Source of the DNA: Chionoecetes opilio
Lineage: Eukaryota; Arthropoda; Malacostraca; Decapoda; Majidae
DNA length: 64,000 bases
Direction: 5' to 3'
Assembly: GCA_016584305.1 (NCBI GenBank)
Contig: JACEEZ010001253.1
Span: forward strand, 62,001 to 126,000
The notes beneath the pieces are model-generated. The model did not search any database. It worked only from the letters and a program-made list of their open reading frames with translations, and had not been told where the DNA came from. Within the stretch, counting starts at the first letter, position 1; every line of letters starts with the position of its first letter. Below are positions 54,843 to 64,000 of this stretch, one piece after another. Both the position numbers and the translations under genes were made by a program.

Positions 54843-56478
54843 GTTAAGCCCCACGCCGCCCTACTCCCGAAGGGGGGTCGGAAATTGCGTGCGCGGGCTC
54901 AACGGGGGGTATTGATATAGCTCCTGTTTTAGCAGCCCCCCAACCCGCTACGGTTCTATCCAATCGGTCGCTAGTCGTGGCATGACAATTAACCCCGGCA
55001 CCCCTACCTGAAGGTGCCGAGTTGGGCATAACTCCTGGGTACTGACGAGGTACACGGGCAGTGCCCGCACGTCGGAGCTACGGCGAGTTTACCTCCCCAG
55101 GCGGGTAAACGCCCCGGCAATTGCCGGGGGGGCGACCCTCCCTGTCCCCCCCCCGAGGCCCCTAGCTTGCATAGTTGCCTCGGGGGCATCCATTAATCGC
55201 CCGCCCCTGTCATGCACTGTCAATCATATGGATACATCACCATCTGCTGCGTCGCCTTCAGGAAGACCTGTATGTGGTACTCATGAGGTCCTAAGATCCT
55301 GTTACAGGTGTCTCGTAATGCCCCGGGGTCCCGGGGGGGGAAACCCAGGGGAAGCCTCCTGAAGGAGGTATCTAGTAGGGCGTCGTAGCAGCGTAGAGTT
55401 TCACCTCCGCCCCGGGCCCGCCGCTAGTGTCTTGCCCCAGCGCCTAGTAGTTCCCCAAGGGCCCTGAAGAGAGGCCACAGGGGCAGGTAGTGTGGTAGGA
55501 CATCGTGGCATCGTAGAGTTGCACGTACCTACCCCTAGGGCAAAGTAGAGCGCTCCTTCGTCGCCTTGCTGTGGCTCCAGGGATTCCTGCGGCCCCAGGA
55601 GGAGAGCCACCGGGGCGGGCAGTGTTGCAGGGACGTCATGGCCTCGTAGAGTTGCACTGCCCGCCCCTGGGGCTATGCGGGGTATTCCGTAATCGTCCCG
55701 CCGAGGCCCCGTGGTCCCTGGGGCCCAGGAGAAGAGCCACAGGGGCAACGCAGAGCGCCACTATTTGCCCCGCCGTGGCTCCTTCATCTCAGGGCAACAG
55801 AGGAAAAACACCGGGGCGAGCGGAGCGACGGACGGTAGGTTAGGGCGTGGCGGGGGTGAAGCGGCGTTGTGGGTCTCAGCCATACCCCCGAGCGTGTGTG
55901 CCCGGAGGGAACGCCAGCGTAGCTCGCTCGCTGCCCTTAGACAATACACTAGTCTCGTAGTCACGTAAAAGATCACCGAGCACCGCGACGCAGGACTGCA
56001 CACACCCAAGTCTAGAAAGATTCTCTCTCTGTTCTCTCCTCCAAGGAGGCAGGCGAGGCGTGGACTGGTGGTTACAGGTCAAAGGGTATCAGTGCTGACA
56101 GTTAATCATCTAATGTGTGAAGTGAGTGCGTGAAGTGAGGGATGATGGTTCAGCACTCTTCTTCCTTGTCCTCGCCTTCTCACTCCCTCACTTTCTCTCA
56201 CTCTCCCTCACCTTCTCTCACTTTCTCACTTTCTCTCTCCTTCCTCTCGTGGACGTTCATCTGCAGAATACCTATGTCAGCAAAACTGGAGGTGGCCTCT
56301 TTGCTCACCCCTTCGGGGGCTGATAAGGAAGATGTGGTGTAAGCAGAACATCATCGCCTCTCTCCCTATCCACCACCGTCATCAGTACTCTCTGTCTCTT
56401 TCATTCTCCTCCTCCATTCCCCCATTTATCCTTCTCTTCCCTCCTATTCCTCATTCTTCCACGTCCCCAGCCCTCACA
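54843..56478. mobile_element. GC-rich 1.64-kb insertion of unknown type
   Basis: Flanked by TTAAGT at 54837-54842 and 56479-56484, a 6-bp target duplication within the CR1 LINE. It is GC-rich in its first 1.1 kb, with C-runs and tandem units (55370-55790), and CT-rich from about 56150. It starts GTTAAGCCCCACGCCGCCC and ends CCCTCACA, with no clear inverted ends. Open frames on both strands are short and low-complexity; I see no known domain. It could be a non-coding retroelement or the 5' region of a larger one. Confidence 0.6.
55370..55790. repeat. GC-rich tandem units in the insertion
   Basis: Three diverged copies of a unit of about 130-150 bases, each containing CGTAGAGTT(G/T)CAC and AGAGCCAC(A/C)GGGGC. 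Confidence 0.7.
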
Positions 56479-56679
56479 TTAAGTAACAGGAACTACCTGT
56501 TATAAGAAGTGTAGGTCTCACCAGCCTCTTGTGGCTTCCTTATTTTCCTATGTTCTTATGTTCTTATTAGAAGTACACCAAAAAGGACGCAACAAATGTG
56601 AAAAGACCCTGAAACTTCACTTATTATTGTTTAATGTCATGGAGGATGCTATTTATGTCAAAGAGAATAAACATATTAT

Positions 56680-57650
56680 ATCAATCAGTCAATCATTGGG
56701 GGGATACGCCGTGTGGCGCGTCGCCTCGCCCACCCTACGACGCCACTCCCGGGGGTCACCACGCGAGTCCCCATGCAGACTCCTTTCCCATACCTAGCAG
56801 CTCTCGACAAGAAACATCAACTTGCTCCAGCCACGAGCCTTGTGGGCGCCCCCTTGGCCTCCTCCACACCGGATTGTCTCTTACAGATACAACCCGATGG
56901 GAAGGATCGGTTTCAGGGTAGCGTGCCACATGCCCATGTAGCCGAAGTTGGCACTGACGGACTATGCAGCTAATAGGCCTCGATTCAGTTTCACGGTGCA
57001 ATCGCTGATTTGACACGTAATCATCCCAGCGAGTCCCCGTGATTATGCGAAGAGACTTATTACAAAATAAATCGATTCGTCTCTTCAAGTCGCTATTTAG
57101 TGTCCATGTCTCACAACCATAGAGTAAGACAGGGATCACAAGCGACTAGAAGATCCGGATCTTTGTCCTCCTGCACAGATACCGACAACGCCAAATACTC
57201 CTGCTGAGCGAGTCCATAACACCGTGGGTTATGCCAATCCGCGTAAAACTTCTTGATGTGACACGCCGTCATTATGGACTGCGCTACCAAGGTATGTAAA
57301 GCTTTCCAAGATATCAATGTCCTCGCCGCACGCATGAACAGACTGTACTGTTTTATCTAGTAAGCCTCCAAACACCTGGACCTTGGTCTTAAGCCAGGAG
57401 ACCTCAAGTCCCAAAGGCTTTGCCTCCTCGTGCAGCGCCTCGAGAGCCATCACCAGGAGCTCCAGCGACTCAGCAAAGATTACTGACTGCATTATCGGCA
57501 AAAACAAGATCAGTGATCTTGGAGTTGCCGAGGGATGCTTCACAATCCCTTTGATCTACAACTTTGCCCAATACCCAGTCCATACAAATGTTGAAAAGTG
57601 ATGGGGCAAGGACGCACCCTTGCCTCACTCCTGTATTAACAGGAAAGAAG
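56680..57650 (-). mobile_element. RTE-like LINE, 5'-truncated copy
   Basis: Minus strand, fourth copy of the family. From 57640 down: QGCVLAPSLFN-type motif B, FAESLELLVMALEALHEEAK after a damaged motif C, ESFTYLGSAVHND, then VLLYGCETWTLNSDLKRRID and RQCQLRLHGHVARYPETDPS. Next PRGRPQGSWLEQVDVSCREL and the TTGA-type tail at 56680-56700. It is broken by shifts near 57490 and 57235. Confidence 0.82.
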
Positions 57651-57981
57651 TTTTTATATAACTAACTCACTTGAAACTGGTATATATATTTTATTTTCAT
57701 GGAACACAAGTTCCCCTTGCCGATCGGCCTCCACTGAACATGGGCGGGTTGGCGCGGAGCGCCAGAAGAATATCCAATATACAGTAGTCTTTGGCAGGCC
57801 CATGTTCCCTCCCCTTCATGAAGACCAATCTCTTATAATTGTCGGAAGTCAGACTCGTTCTTTCTCTTCATGATGTCCGACCCCTGGGAGAACAGACTCT
57901 TCAGAGCTGCAGCCAGTATGGCTGTGTTGTACGTAATACATATATCTACCCAGGCGGCACAGGAAGAGGGGAGGAGGCATA

Positions 57982-58085
57982 TAGCGCGTTTTCGCGACGT
58001 TTACTAACCTGGTCCAGTCCAGACTAGACCAGTCCAGACTGGACTGATGCTCGCAAAATACATCGAGACTGGCCCCGTCCCATTC
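57982..58085 (+). repeat. TTTTCGCGA-boxed short element
   Basis: Matches the inverse of 1-107 over its length. Contains GCGTTTTCGCGAC near its left, CAGTCCAGACT repeats and GCTCGCAAAATAC toward its right. Confidence 0.65.
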
Positions 58086-58492
58086 GTCGCTCCTATTGGC
58101 TGGGGGATCAAGTGGGTGGTCCTACCATCCTGCAAGCTTTACCCTCCCCCCCTCCCCAAAGACACACCAAAGGGTTATTAATTTGACCTCAGGTAATAGC
58201 CTTCTAGAATCTAGTTGGCATATGAAAGGTGAACCGTGGTCATCATTCTGTGTGTGATGAGAGTCAGGTTTATAAATCTCTGGACGGAGAAAAAATCCCT
58301 GCAGCACAATATTGCAAGACCTGTCGTAGCCACGTCAAACGTTTACTATATAACCTCTATAACCATCATGTATCATATCTATAGGTACTGGCATCCACTA
58401 CCTGGGGACTTCCGTATATAGCAGGCCTTTTACTGGTGGAGTACTTGTTATTAGCCCTATTATCATGCACGTTTTGCCTTGTGCAATGTAGC

Positions 58493-58550
58493 AGTCATCC
58501 CTGCTACTTAAATTGACTTCTCAATGGGAAGTCAAGTAGCAGGGATGACT
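58493..58550. repeat. Hairpin with two perfect stems
   Basis: AGTCATCCCTGCTACT at 58493-58508 is the exact inverse of 58535-58550; an inner stem TTGACTTC (58513-58520) pairs with GAAGTCAA (58528-58535). Confidence 0.8.
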
Positions 58551-58583
58551 ATGAAAAATTGAATGATGAAATCTCATTTCATT

Positions 58584-58833
58584 TACCGTCAATAACACTA
58601 TTTATAGTCGCCACTTCACTAATCTCGCAGGGGGCATACTTTACGAGTTTTAGCATCACTACAGACTTGTATGTGCCACTGAAGAGACGTGCACAGTATG
58701 TAGTATACATTATCTACATAACACTATATACATCTCTTTAGTGACCCATACAAGTCTGTACTGATGCTAAAATTCGTAATATATGGCACCTGGTGACATA
58801 AGTGCAGTGGCGACTATAGTGCTGTTGACGGTA
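58584..58833. repeat. Inverted repeat, arms of about 105 bp
   Basis: Arms 58584-58690 and 58733-58833 start TACCGTCAA and end TTGACGGTA, sharing TTTAGCATCA, CAGACTTGTATG and AGTCGCCAC blocks. The arms have diverged and the 42-base centre is unrelated. Confidence 0.78.
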
Positions 58834-58904
58834 CATTAATTTCCCTAGATGTTTTTTCAGCAAATTGCGAATATTGAAATTTTTCGTGAAATTACTTTAG
58901 TCTT

Positions 58905-60115
58905 ATGGTCGGCCAAAGACTACTGTAACTGGACTTGCTACTCGTGTCCCGCGCCAACCCGCCCATGACCAGTGGAGGCCAGTTTTGCGATTCCTGCCAT
59001 TTTTTAACATCACCCCTATTTCCCTTCCTAAGGTTTATCAGTATATATGATATACCGTTATCTTCGTAACTGTTTGTTCTATAATACTATCAACTAAAAA
59101 ATAGTAAAATACACTAAAGAAATGCCATTATGAAAGAGTGAAGAAATATACATGACCTCAATATATACTTAAACTTTTCGCCATTTAATATTTTGCGAGA
59201 AAACATTTTAGATGCTAGCGATAGAAAGAAGCGGATTTTCATTAGCTTTCCATTGATACATTTCGTTTTCTGATAAATGAATTACCACCATGCCTAAATT
59301 AGCGTTAACTAAAAAAATAACATCATCAATCGTATCGGCAAGTAAAAAAGTGTTCCATGAATACAGTAGACTATGGCATATCAGTATAAATGATACACTG
59401 TTATCTTCGTGAATGTTTGTTCTATAATATTATCAAATAAAAAACTGTAAAATACACTAAAGAAATTCCATTATGAGACTATGAAGAAATATGCATGAAC
59501 TTATATTCACTTAAACTCATCGCAATTTGATATTTTGCGTGAAGACTTTTTACATGCAACATATCAATAGAAGCGGAATTTAATTAGCTTTCCATTGCTA
59601 TATTTCATTTTCTGATAAATGAATTAGAACCATGCATAAATTAGCGTTAACTAAATAAATAACATCATCTATCGGGTAATTATCCCGATAGATGATGTTA
59701 TTTTTTTAGTTAACACTAATTTATGCATGGTTATGATTAATTTATCAGAAAACGAAATATAGCAATGGAAAGCCAATGAAAATCCGCTTCTTTCTATCGC
59801 TAGCATCTAAAATGTTTTCTCGCAAAATATTAAATGGCGATGAGTTCAAGTGAATATTAAGTTCATGCATATTTCTTAACTCTCTCATAATGGCATTTCT
59901 TTATTGCATTTTACTGTTTTTTATTTGATAATATTATAGAACAAACATTTAAGAAGATAACGGTATATCATTTGTACTGATAAACCATAGGAAGGGAAAA
60001 GGGAGTGATGTTCGAAAATGACAGGAATCGCAAAACTGGCCTCCACTGGAAATAGCCCAAAATGAGTAGCAAGTCCAGTATAGAGTAGTCTTTGGGTCGG
60101 CCATCATGGTGTTTC
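58905..60115. repeat. 1.2-kb palindrome with foldback-family units
   Basis: Outer arms about 58905-59030 and 59988-60115 are inverse copies (GGCCAAAGACTACT...GGAATCGCAAAACTGGCCTCCACTGG). Inside are three copies of the foldback arm known from 17991-18721: plus at 59031-59335, plus at 59385-59685 and minus at 59690-59988. The family's TTTATCAGAAAACGAA and GTTTGTTCTATAATA blocks are present. A TATCGGGTAATTATCCCGATA palindrome sits at the centre of the inner pair (about 59674-59695). No coding sequence. Confidence 0.85.
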
Positions 60116-60159
60116 ATGTCTTATCAGCAGCACGAGAAGCTCCTGGTCGTCTTCCCCGC

Positions 60160-60335
60160 TGACTGTAGTGCGCATGCGCCAGTTTTCCCCACACTGGGCC
60201 AACGTGGTCCTGTTCGCTGGGTTGGACCAGTCTAGCCCGTTCCAGCCCGGTCCAGTCCGCCTCGCGAAAACAGACTCCGCTGCGGATTGAACCAGTCTAG
60301 ACCGGGCTAGAACGGTCGCGAAAACGCCCTAATAG
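60160..60335. repeat. TCGCGAAAA-boxed sequence
   Basis: Contains CTCGCGAAAACAG and GTCGCGAAAACGC, with ACCAGTCTAG and CCAGCCCGGTCCAGTCC repeats between. It is related in motif content to 1-107 and 57982-58085, but less collinear. Confidence 0.5.
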
Positions 60336-60695
60336 CCTGCCTCGCCGGTGGTGGGGCCAAGGGTGGCTCAGGTCTTCCATCTCAGTAACCTGATCCACGT
60401 TGTAGTGAATTACTTGGCTCTTCATTATGGCAGCAGTATGATGGCTGGAGGTGGTGGGGTAGGGTTAAGCCTTGAAAAAATTTGGTCTCATTTTGCAAAA
60501 ATTGCAGTAACGTCTTGAATATATCAATACTCTTACTACGTCACACAGATTATATATGAGTTTCAACTGAAAATACGGTAAATAAGCAAAAAACTTACAA
60601 AACGAGGCAGGTGAAAGGGCTGGATGCTGGTGCTGGGAATGCTCACTGTTAACTGATCGCATGGCGAACTATTGGGAAAGCATTATTCCCTAGCA
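60336..60695. other. No gene seen
   Basis: No coding or repeated structure recognised between the TCGCGAAAA-box sequence and the hAT MITE. Confidence 0.4.
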
Positions 60696-61075
60696 CAGTG
60701 GTTCTTAACCTTTTCAGAGGCGCCGAACCCTAGCGAAAACTTCCGCACACTAGCCGAACCCCTCAAATATGGGACGGAAAAACAAGATTAATACAAAGAT
60801 TTAATATAAATTGCTTCAAAATTCAAGAGTATATTTAGATAATAAGGAAGGAAGGTTTCGACAGCAGTGATGTATATAGGTCCTTCGAAAGAGGAGGGGG
60901 GCACCGGGGTTAATCCAGGATTGTTTTAAGGGAGGGAGATGTAGCGGAGCGAACCTCTACAGCTGTGGGATTTGAGGAGGGAGTTAGGATTTTTTTTGAA
61001 AATCAAGCATCTTTAGGGGCATTGTAAAATCTCAGAAGGGTTATATTGCACTAATCTGATAATCAAAGGCAAAAC
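60696..61075. mobile_element. hAT-type MITE copy 2, right end lost
   Basis: Begins CAGTGGTTCTTAACCTTTTCAGAGGC and follows the MITE at 23288-24074 collinearly to about 61075 (GGTTAATCCAGGATTGTTTTAA, GAAAATCAAGCAT). The right end and duplication were not found. Confidence 0.75.
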
Positions 61076-61190
61076 ATTTTTTGTCCCTGAGGGACAAAAG
61101 GAGGGGCCATGGCCGAGTTCCCCCCATACCCCACTATATTCGACTCTGCTCGGAAGGAAGAGAGGCGTGCGGACACACACACACACATAC

Positions 61191-61345
61191 CAGAGGTGGG
61201 CACTTCCGCAAAACTTCCGCAAACCGCAACGTCCGCAAATTGCGGAAGTCCGAATTCGTTTGCGGATTTGTGGAAGGGTAAAAATGTGCAAAATTGCGTT
61301 TGCGGAAGTACTGCCGCAAATGCAAACATATTTGCAAATTCCCAA
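61191..61345. repeat. Cluster of CTTCCGCAAA / TTTGCGGAAG motifs
   Basis: Begins CAGAGGTGGGCA, a hAT-like end, and holds at least six direct or inverted CTTCCGCAAA-type motifs in 150 bases. This suggests the subterminal region of a DNA element. No matching far end was found. Confidence 0.45.
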
Positions 61346-61686
61346 GTGGCCGTGGTGAGTTTGAACACTATTCCAGCGCGGATACGGGCACCGTCCAGGG
61401 TGAGTAAGATACGCTAAGGGAGGCTGCTTTCCCACCAGTCAACCTTGACCGCAGTTATCAGTGAGCATTCATAGACGAAGTACGTACGTGTATCTCCAAA
61501 CCCTTCTTCCTGCCTCGCTTTGTAGGTATGATGTACCATATTTTTGGTTGAAACTCCTATAAACATCTGTGTGATGTTATGATATCATTGACATATCTTA
61601 GATATTACTGTAAACTTTGTTAGGTGAGATCCAAGGTCAGTAGATACTAGAAACAATGTTTGGCGTTGGTGGGCTCGGCTCTGACC
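61346..61686. other. No gene seen
   Basis: No coding or repeated structure recognised. Confidence 0.4.
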
Positions 61687-62285
61687 TCACGCGTCCCTCG
61701 CTGACTCAGTCATGTCTTCAATTATCGTGGAGGAGGGACCACCTAAGTAATCGTTGATTGGAGAACTTGTTCCGGTCCAGGAAGGAGAGGGGGTTATGAT
61801 CGGTGAAGACTTGCAGGGGAATGAGGCTTGGTTGCAGGTAGCACTCGAACTTCTTGATTGCAGAGACGATGGCAAAGAGCTCCTTTTCGATTGTAGAATA
61901 TCTGCCTTGGTGGATGTCAAGCTTGGCGGAGTGGTAGGCGACTGGGTGGAGGATTCCGTCTTTTTCCTGGAGGAGGGCAGCTCCTACAGCTTGGTCACTG
62001 GCATCGGTATGAAGGATGAATGGTTTACTGAAGTCCGGTGAGAGCAGCACGGGGTCATGGGTGAGTAAGGTCTTGAGTTGATTGAAAGTGGTTTGGCAGT
62101 CTTCCGTCCAGGCGAAGGTAGTGGAGCCGCTCGTCATCCGGGTGAGGGAGAGAGCGACTTTCGAGAAGTTCGGGTAGAATCTCCTAAAGTACCCGGCCAT
62201 ACCCAGGAAGCGCATCAGTGCCTTCCGGGAGGTTGGGACAGGGTACTCGATGATTGCCGCGATGTTCGCTGCCTTGGGTCGGATT
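61687..62285 (-). pseudogene. Gypsy pol fragment (RT end to RNase H)
   Basis: Minus strand 62215-61718 is open: MRFLGMAGYFRRFYPNFSKV (RT C-terminal motif), TTFAWTEDCQTTFNQLKTLL, then RNase H with FILHTDASDQAVGAALLQEK (first Asp), STIEKELFAIVSAIKKFECY (Glu) and LQVFTDHNPLSFLDR (Asp). The frame shifts near 61720. The upstream part continues in another frame to about 62285. It is a different gypsy lineage from the copies at 25716 and 53335, judging by sequence. Confidence 0.85.
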
Positions 62286-62537
62286 ATGGCTAGGGCGCAA
62301 GATGACCGAACAAGACCTACTCCAGAAGAACAGACTGTGCCTGGGTTTTCAGGGTTTCACGCCAGCATGTCAAATGCAGACGAGAAGAGTCGAGCAATAT
62401 ACCACATGACCTATACCAACCCACCCAGTAAGACAATTCTCAATGTGATGTGTAAACTTGCAAAATCGATCGAAGAAAAAAATGATGATAGTGGCTCATA
62501 CAGTAAATCATGTAGTGATAGTGAAGTGGCAGATTAG
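62286..62537 (+). pseudogene. PIN-like family protein, middle fragment (tentative)
   Basis: An 83-residue reading, MARAQDDRTRPTPEEQTVPG then FSGFHASMSNADEKSRAIYH and MTYTNPPSKTILNVMCKL, ending in an acidic tail and a TAG stop. The P-E-E-Q-x-V-P-G-F and YHMTY.NPPSK segments recall, from memory, the middle region of the same repeat-protein family as 2610-4285 and 5035-5614. The link is weaker than for those two. It starts exactly where the minus-strand gypsy fragment ends. Confidence 0.4.
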
Positions 62538-63124
62538 TATGCACAGTTAGGGCTATATGCAAGAATTCTCGTCAAATCCCGGCAGGTGCAGATTCCCCAC
62601 AGTCGTATTTCCACCGGTGGGATCTTCAAGAAATGCCCGGCCGGTGGAGATTGGGCAGGCGTACCAACACAAGCGAGTCCAAGACGGCATCAGTATTTTG
62701 ACTGTTTTATACATATCTAATACATTTTAATAGTGTAATTTATCATTTCTGCCATTAAAATAATAGCTTAGTTAGTGTTCGCCACATGTCTGAGGCGTTG
62801 GTGTAGAAAAAATGGGCCCGAGTGATACGTGCGAGTACATTTGAACGGCCCGCCACCACTGCTCCACACAATGGCCGACCTCCCACCTCCCACCTGGTAT
62901 GCATGTTACTCTCGGTTGTGTTGAAAACTCACCTGTAATGGTCTGGGAAGAAATATAATGGAATAAGTGGAGAGCGGGATGGAGGTTTGATGTGCAAGCC
63001 ACTGCATGGTGAAGGCAGTCAGCTGACTCAAATCTCCACTCGTCGCGTTTTCCTTGCTTACTGTCCGCGATGCAACGGGTCGACAAAATTTTTGCATATG
63101 GGCCATAGTATGCAGTTTAAAATG
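62538..63124. other. No gene seen
   Basis: Contains a CCACCGGTGG palindrome with a nearby GGCCGGTGGAGA repeat (62610-62650). Minus-strand open frames around 62772-63106 show no known domain. Confidence 0.4.
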
Positions 63125-63420
63125 AAGTAGTGTCTGCTAAAATAAGTGGAAAACAACACCTCACATATCCATCTAGCTTATCTTGTGCCGAAGATATTAC
63201 ATTTCATGTTTTTCAGGATGGCGGACAGTGGCCATCCTTTATTTAGAGGTCAAAATGATCCCTAAACTGTACGATAACCATTCCAGTGGCTTTGTAATGT
63301 CAGAATTAGTAAAAAATTACACCTCATTCGTCTTTCTAACTCATCTGATGCCAGAGATATAACATTTTATGTTTTTCAAGATGTCGGTGGCGGCCATTTT
63401 CAATATTGGGCTCTAGAAAA
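63125..63420. repeat. Diverged tandem duplication of about 170 bp
   Basis: Two collinear units share ACACCTCA, GATATNACATTTNATGTTTTTCA and AAGATG/GGATG...GGCCAT. Non-coding. Confidence 0.55.
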
Positions 63421-63632
63421 GTTAGCCGTCATTTCCCAGAGGGGATTAGGAGCTAATTTTTCTTTAAAATGGTCCAGGTTATCAAATCCATCGAGAAAAA
63501 AAGGAAGGAAGAAAATGGTCACGGACTCCAAGAAAATGACTACTATCCTCTATCCGCACTCAAATTCAAATTATAGCCAAGTGGTTGTTCTGGCTTATAT
63601 ATTTGTTTTAAATTTATTCTCAATTAACTCTA

Positions 63633-63635
<3 letters not shown>

Positions 63636-63705
<70 letters not shown>

Positions 63706-63927
63706 AGAGTATCAGAGATACACATATGTGTGTGTGTGTGTGTGTGGGTATTCCCCTTCTAGTATCTAGGTCCGTCGATAAGGCATATAAAAGGAAGTGA
63801 CACGCCAGGAGGTTTAGGGTGAGGTGATTTTCGCCAGGCTTTGTTTGGCCGCGAGTGTACGTGTAGGTATGTTGCGTGTATGTGTGTGCAAACTGTGTAT
63901 GTATATATATATATATATATATATATG
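63636..63927. repeat. CT, GT and TA microsatellites
   Basis: Pure CT at about 63636-63701, GT at about 63728-63747 and TA at about 63900-63927, with unique sequence between. Confidence 0.92.
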
Positions 63928-64000
63928 CATGTATGTGTATATAGGTATATACGTATGTATATGTATTCATTTATGATGTCAGTTACTAATATTGTATATA

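Larger units (their letters stand above)
53855..56575 (+). mobile_element. CR1-like LINE copy 2, with large insertion
   Basis: 5'-truncated within RT motif A/B. It has LLFFIYINDF and a broken motif C near 54015, then LNEWVDKWQMEFNIDKCSVM and EGEKDLGVRVAADI (54090-54270). SPYYRMDITLLESVQRRMTK lies at 54410-54480. The 3' end (GTAACAGGAAC...ATGTTCTTATGTTCTTA) is at 56485-56575. A 1.64-kb sequence (54843-56478) interrupts the 3' untranslated part. The copy at 5615-7418 shows the uninterrupted order. Confidence 0.82.
57700..58985. repeat. Nested inverted repeats, outer pair
   Basis: 57726-57800 (GGCCTCCACTGAACATGGGCGGG...GTAGTCTTTGGCAGGCC) is inverted at about 58910-58983. Inside lie the small TTTTCGCGA element (57982-58085), a hairpin (58493-58550) and a further inverted pair (58584-58690 and 58733-58833). 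No genes. Confidence 0.75.

Noticed and set aside
55401..56082. GC-rich open frames on both strands of the 1.64-kb insertion
   Set aside because: Length is explained by low stop frequency at high GC and by tandem units; no domain and frames overlap on both strands.
61013..61435. Several overlapping frames on both strands
   Set aside because: They cross the end of a hAT MITE and the CTTCCGCAAA motif cluster; no domain or consistent frame.
62772..63106. Upstream dynein exon or other host exon
   Set aside because: The translations show no dynein motif and no convincing splice borders.

Overview
This window looks like eukaryotic, intron-rich and very transposon-dense DNA from an arthropod, most likely a crustacean. 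Decapod is my inference from the mix of BEL/Pao, CR1, Penelope and tRNA-SINE elements and the abundant TA, CT/GA and GGT microsatellites. No prokaryotic features were seen. The only confident host gene is the 3' end of an axonemal dynein heavy chain of the outer-arm beta type (DNAH9/11/17 group) on the minus strand. Three exons were found, at 50456-50604, 31785-31917 and 20904-21065 (the last with the stop codon). Their phases join cleanly across introns of about 18.5 kb and 10.7 kb. Bases 1-20903 therefore lie downstream of this gene, and bases above 50604 should be further intron or upstream gene.

Downstream flank (1-20.9 kb): a 1.1-kb GGT tract; an element with ~105-bp terminal inverted repeats (TIRs, 2246-4696) carrying an intron-containing PIN/FEN-like gene broken by a SINE; an N-terminal fragment of the same protein family in opposite orientation; a CR1 LINE with SINEs; a decayed BEL/Pao element with a hAT MITE inside it; a decayed hAT element with a SINE inside it; a DNA transposon with a hAT-like transposase (13.9-15.9 kb); and two pogo-like MITEs, one of which contains a 730-bp foldback palindrome.

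Last dynein intron (21.1-31.8 kb): a 640-bp GA tract; opposed fragments of an RTE-like LINE; a hAT MITE with an 8-bp duplication; a gypsy element fused to the LINE; a 5'-truncated Penelope-like element starting with a 62-bp inverted copy of its own interior; and a second, larger copy of the hAT-like transposon, again between TA microsatellites.

Next intron (31.9-50.5 kb): an RTE-like LINE cut by a 2.39-kb TIR transposon of an unassigned family; a SINE; a LINE nested in an opposite-strand LINE; the best preserved BEL/Pao element (42.5-45.9 kb); two TTAA-flanked piggyBac-like elements; and a hAT fragment.

Upstream side (50.6-64 kb): two adjacent GGCCGGTTCCCA MITEs; a foldback element; gypsy fragments; a second CR1 copy interrupted by a GC-rich 1.64-kb insertion; a fourth RTE-like LINE copy; a complex set of nested palindromes (57.7-60.1 kb) that includes the same foldback family as at 18 kb; and microsatellites.

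All transposon genes show stops, frameshifts or truncation. The main points of interest are the nested insertion history, several DNA-element families I cannot assign to a named superfamily, and the splice-intact dynein exons surrounded by repeats. All identifications are by eye; no database search was possible.
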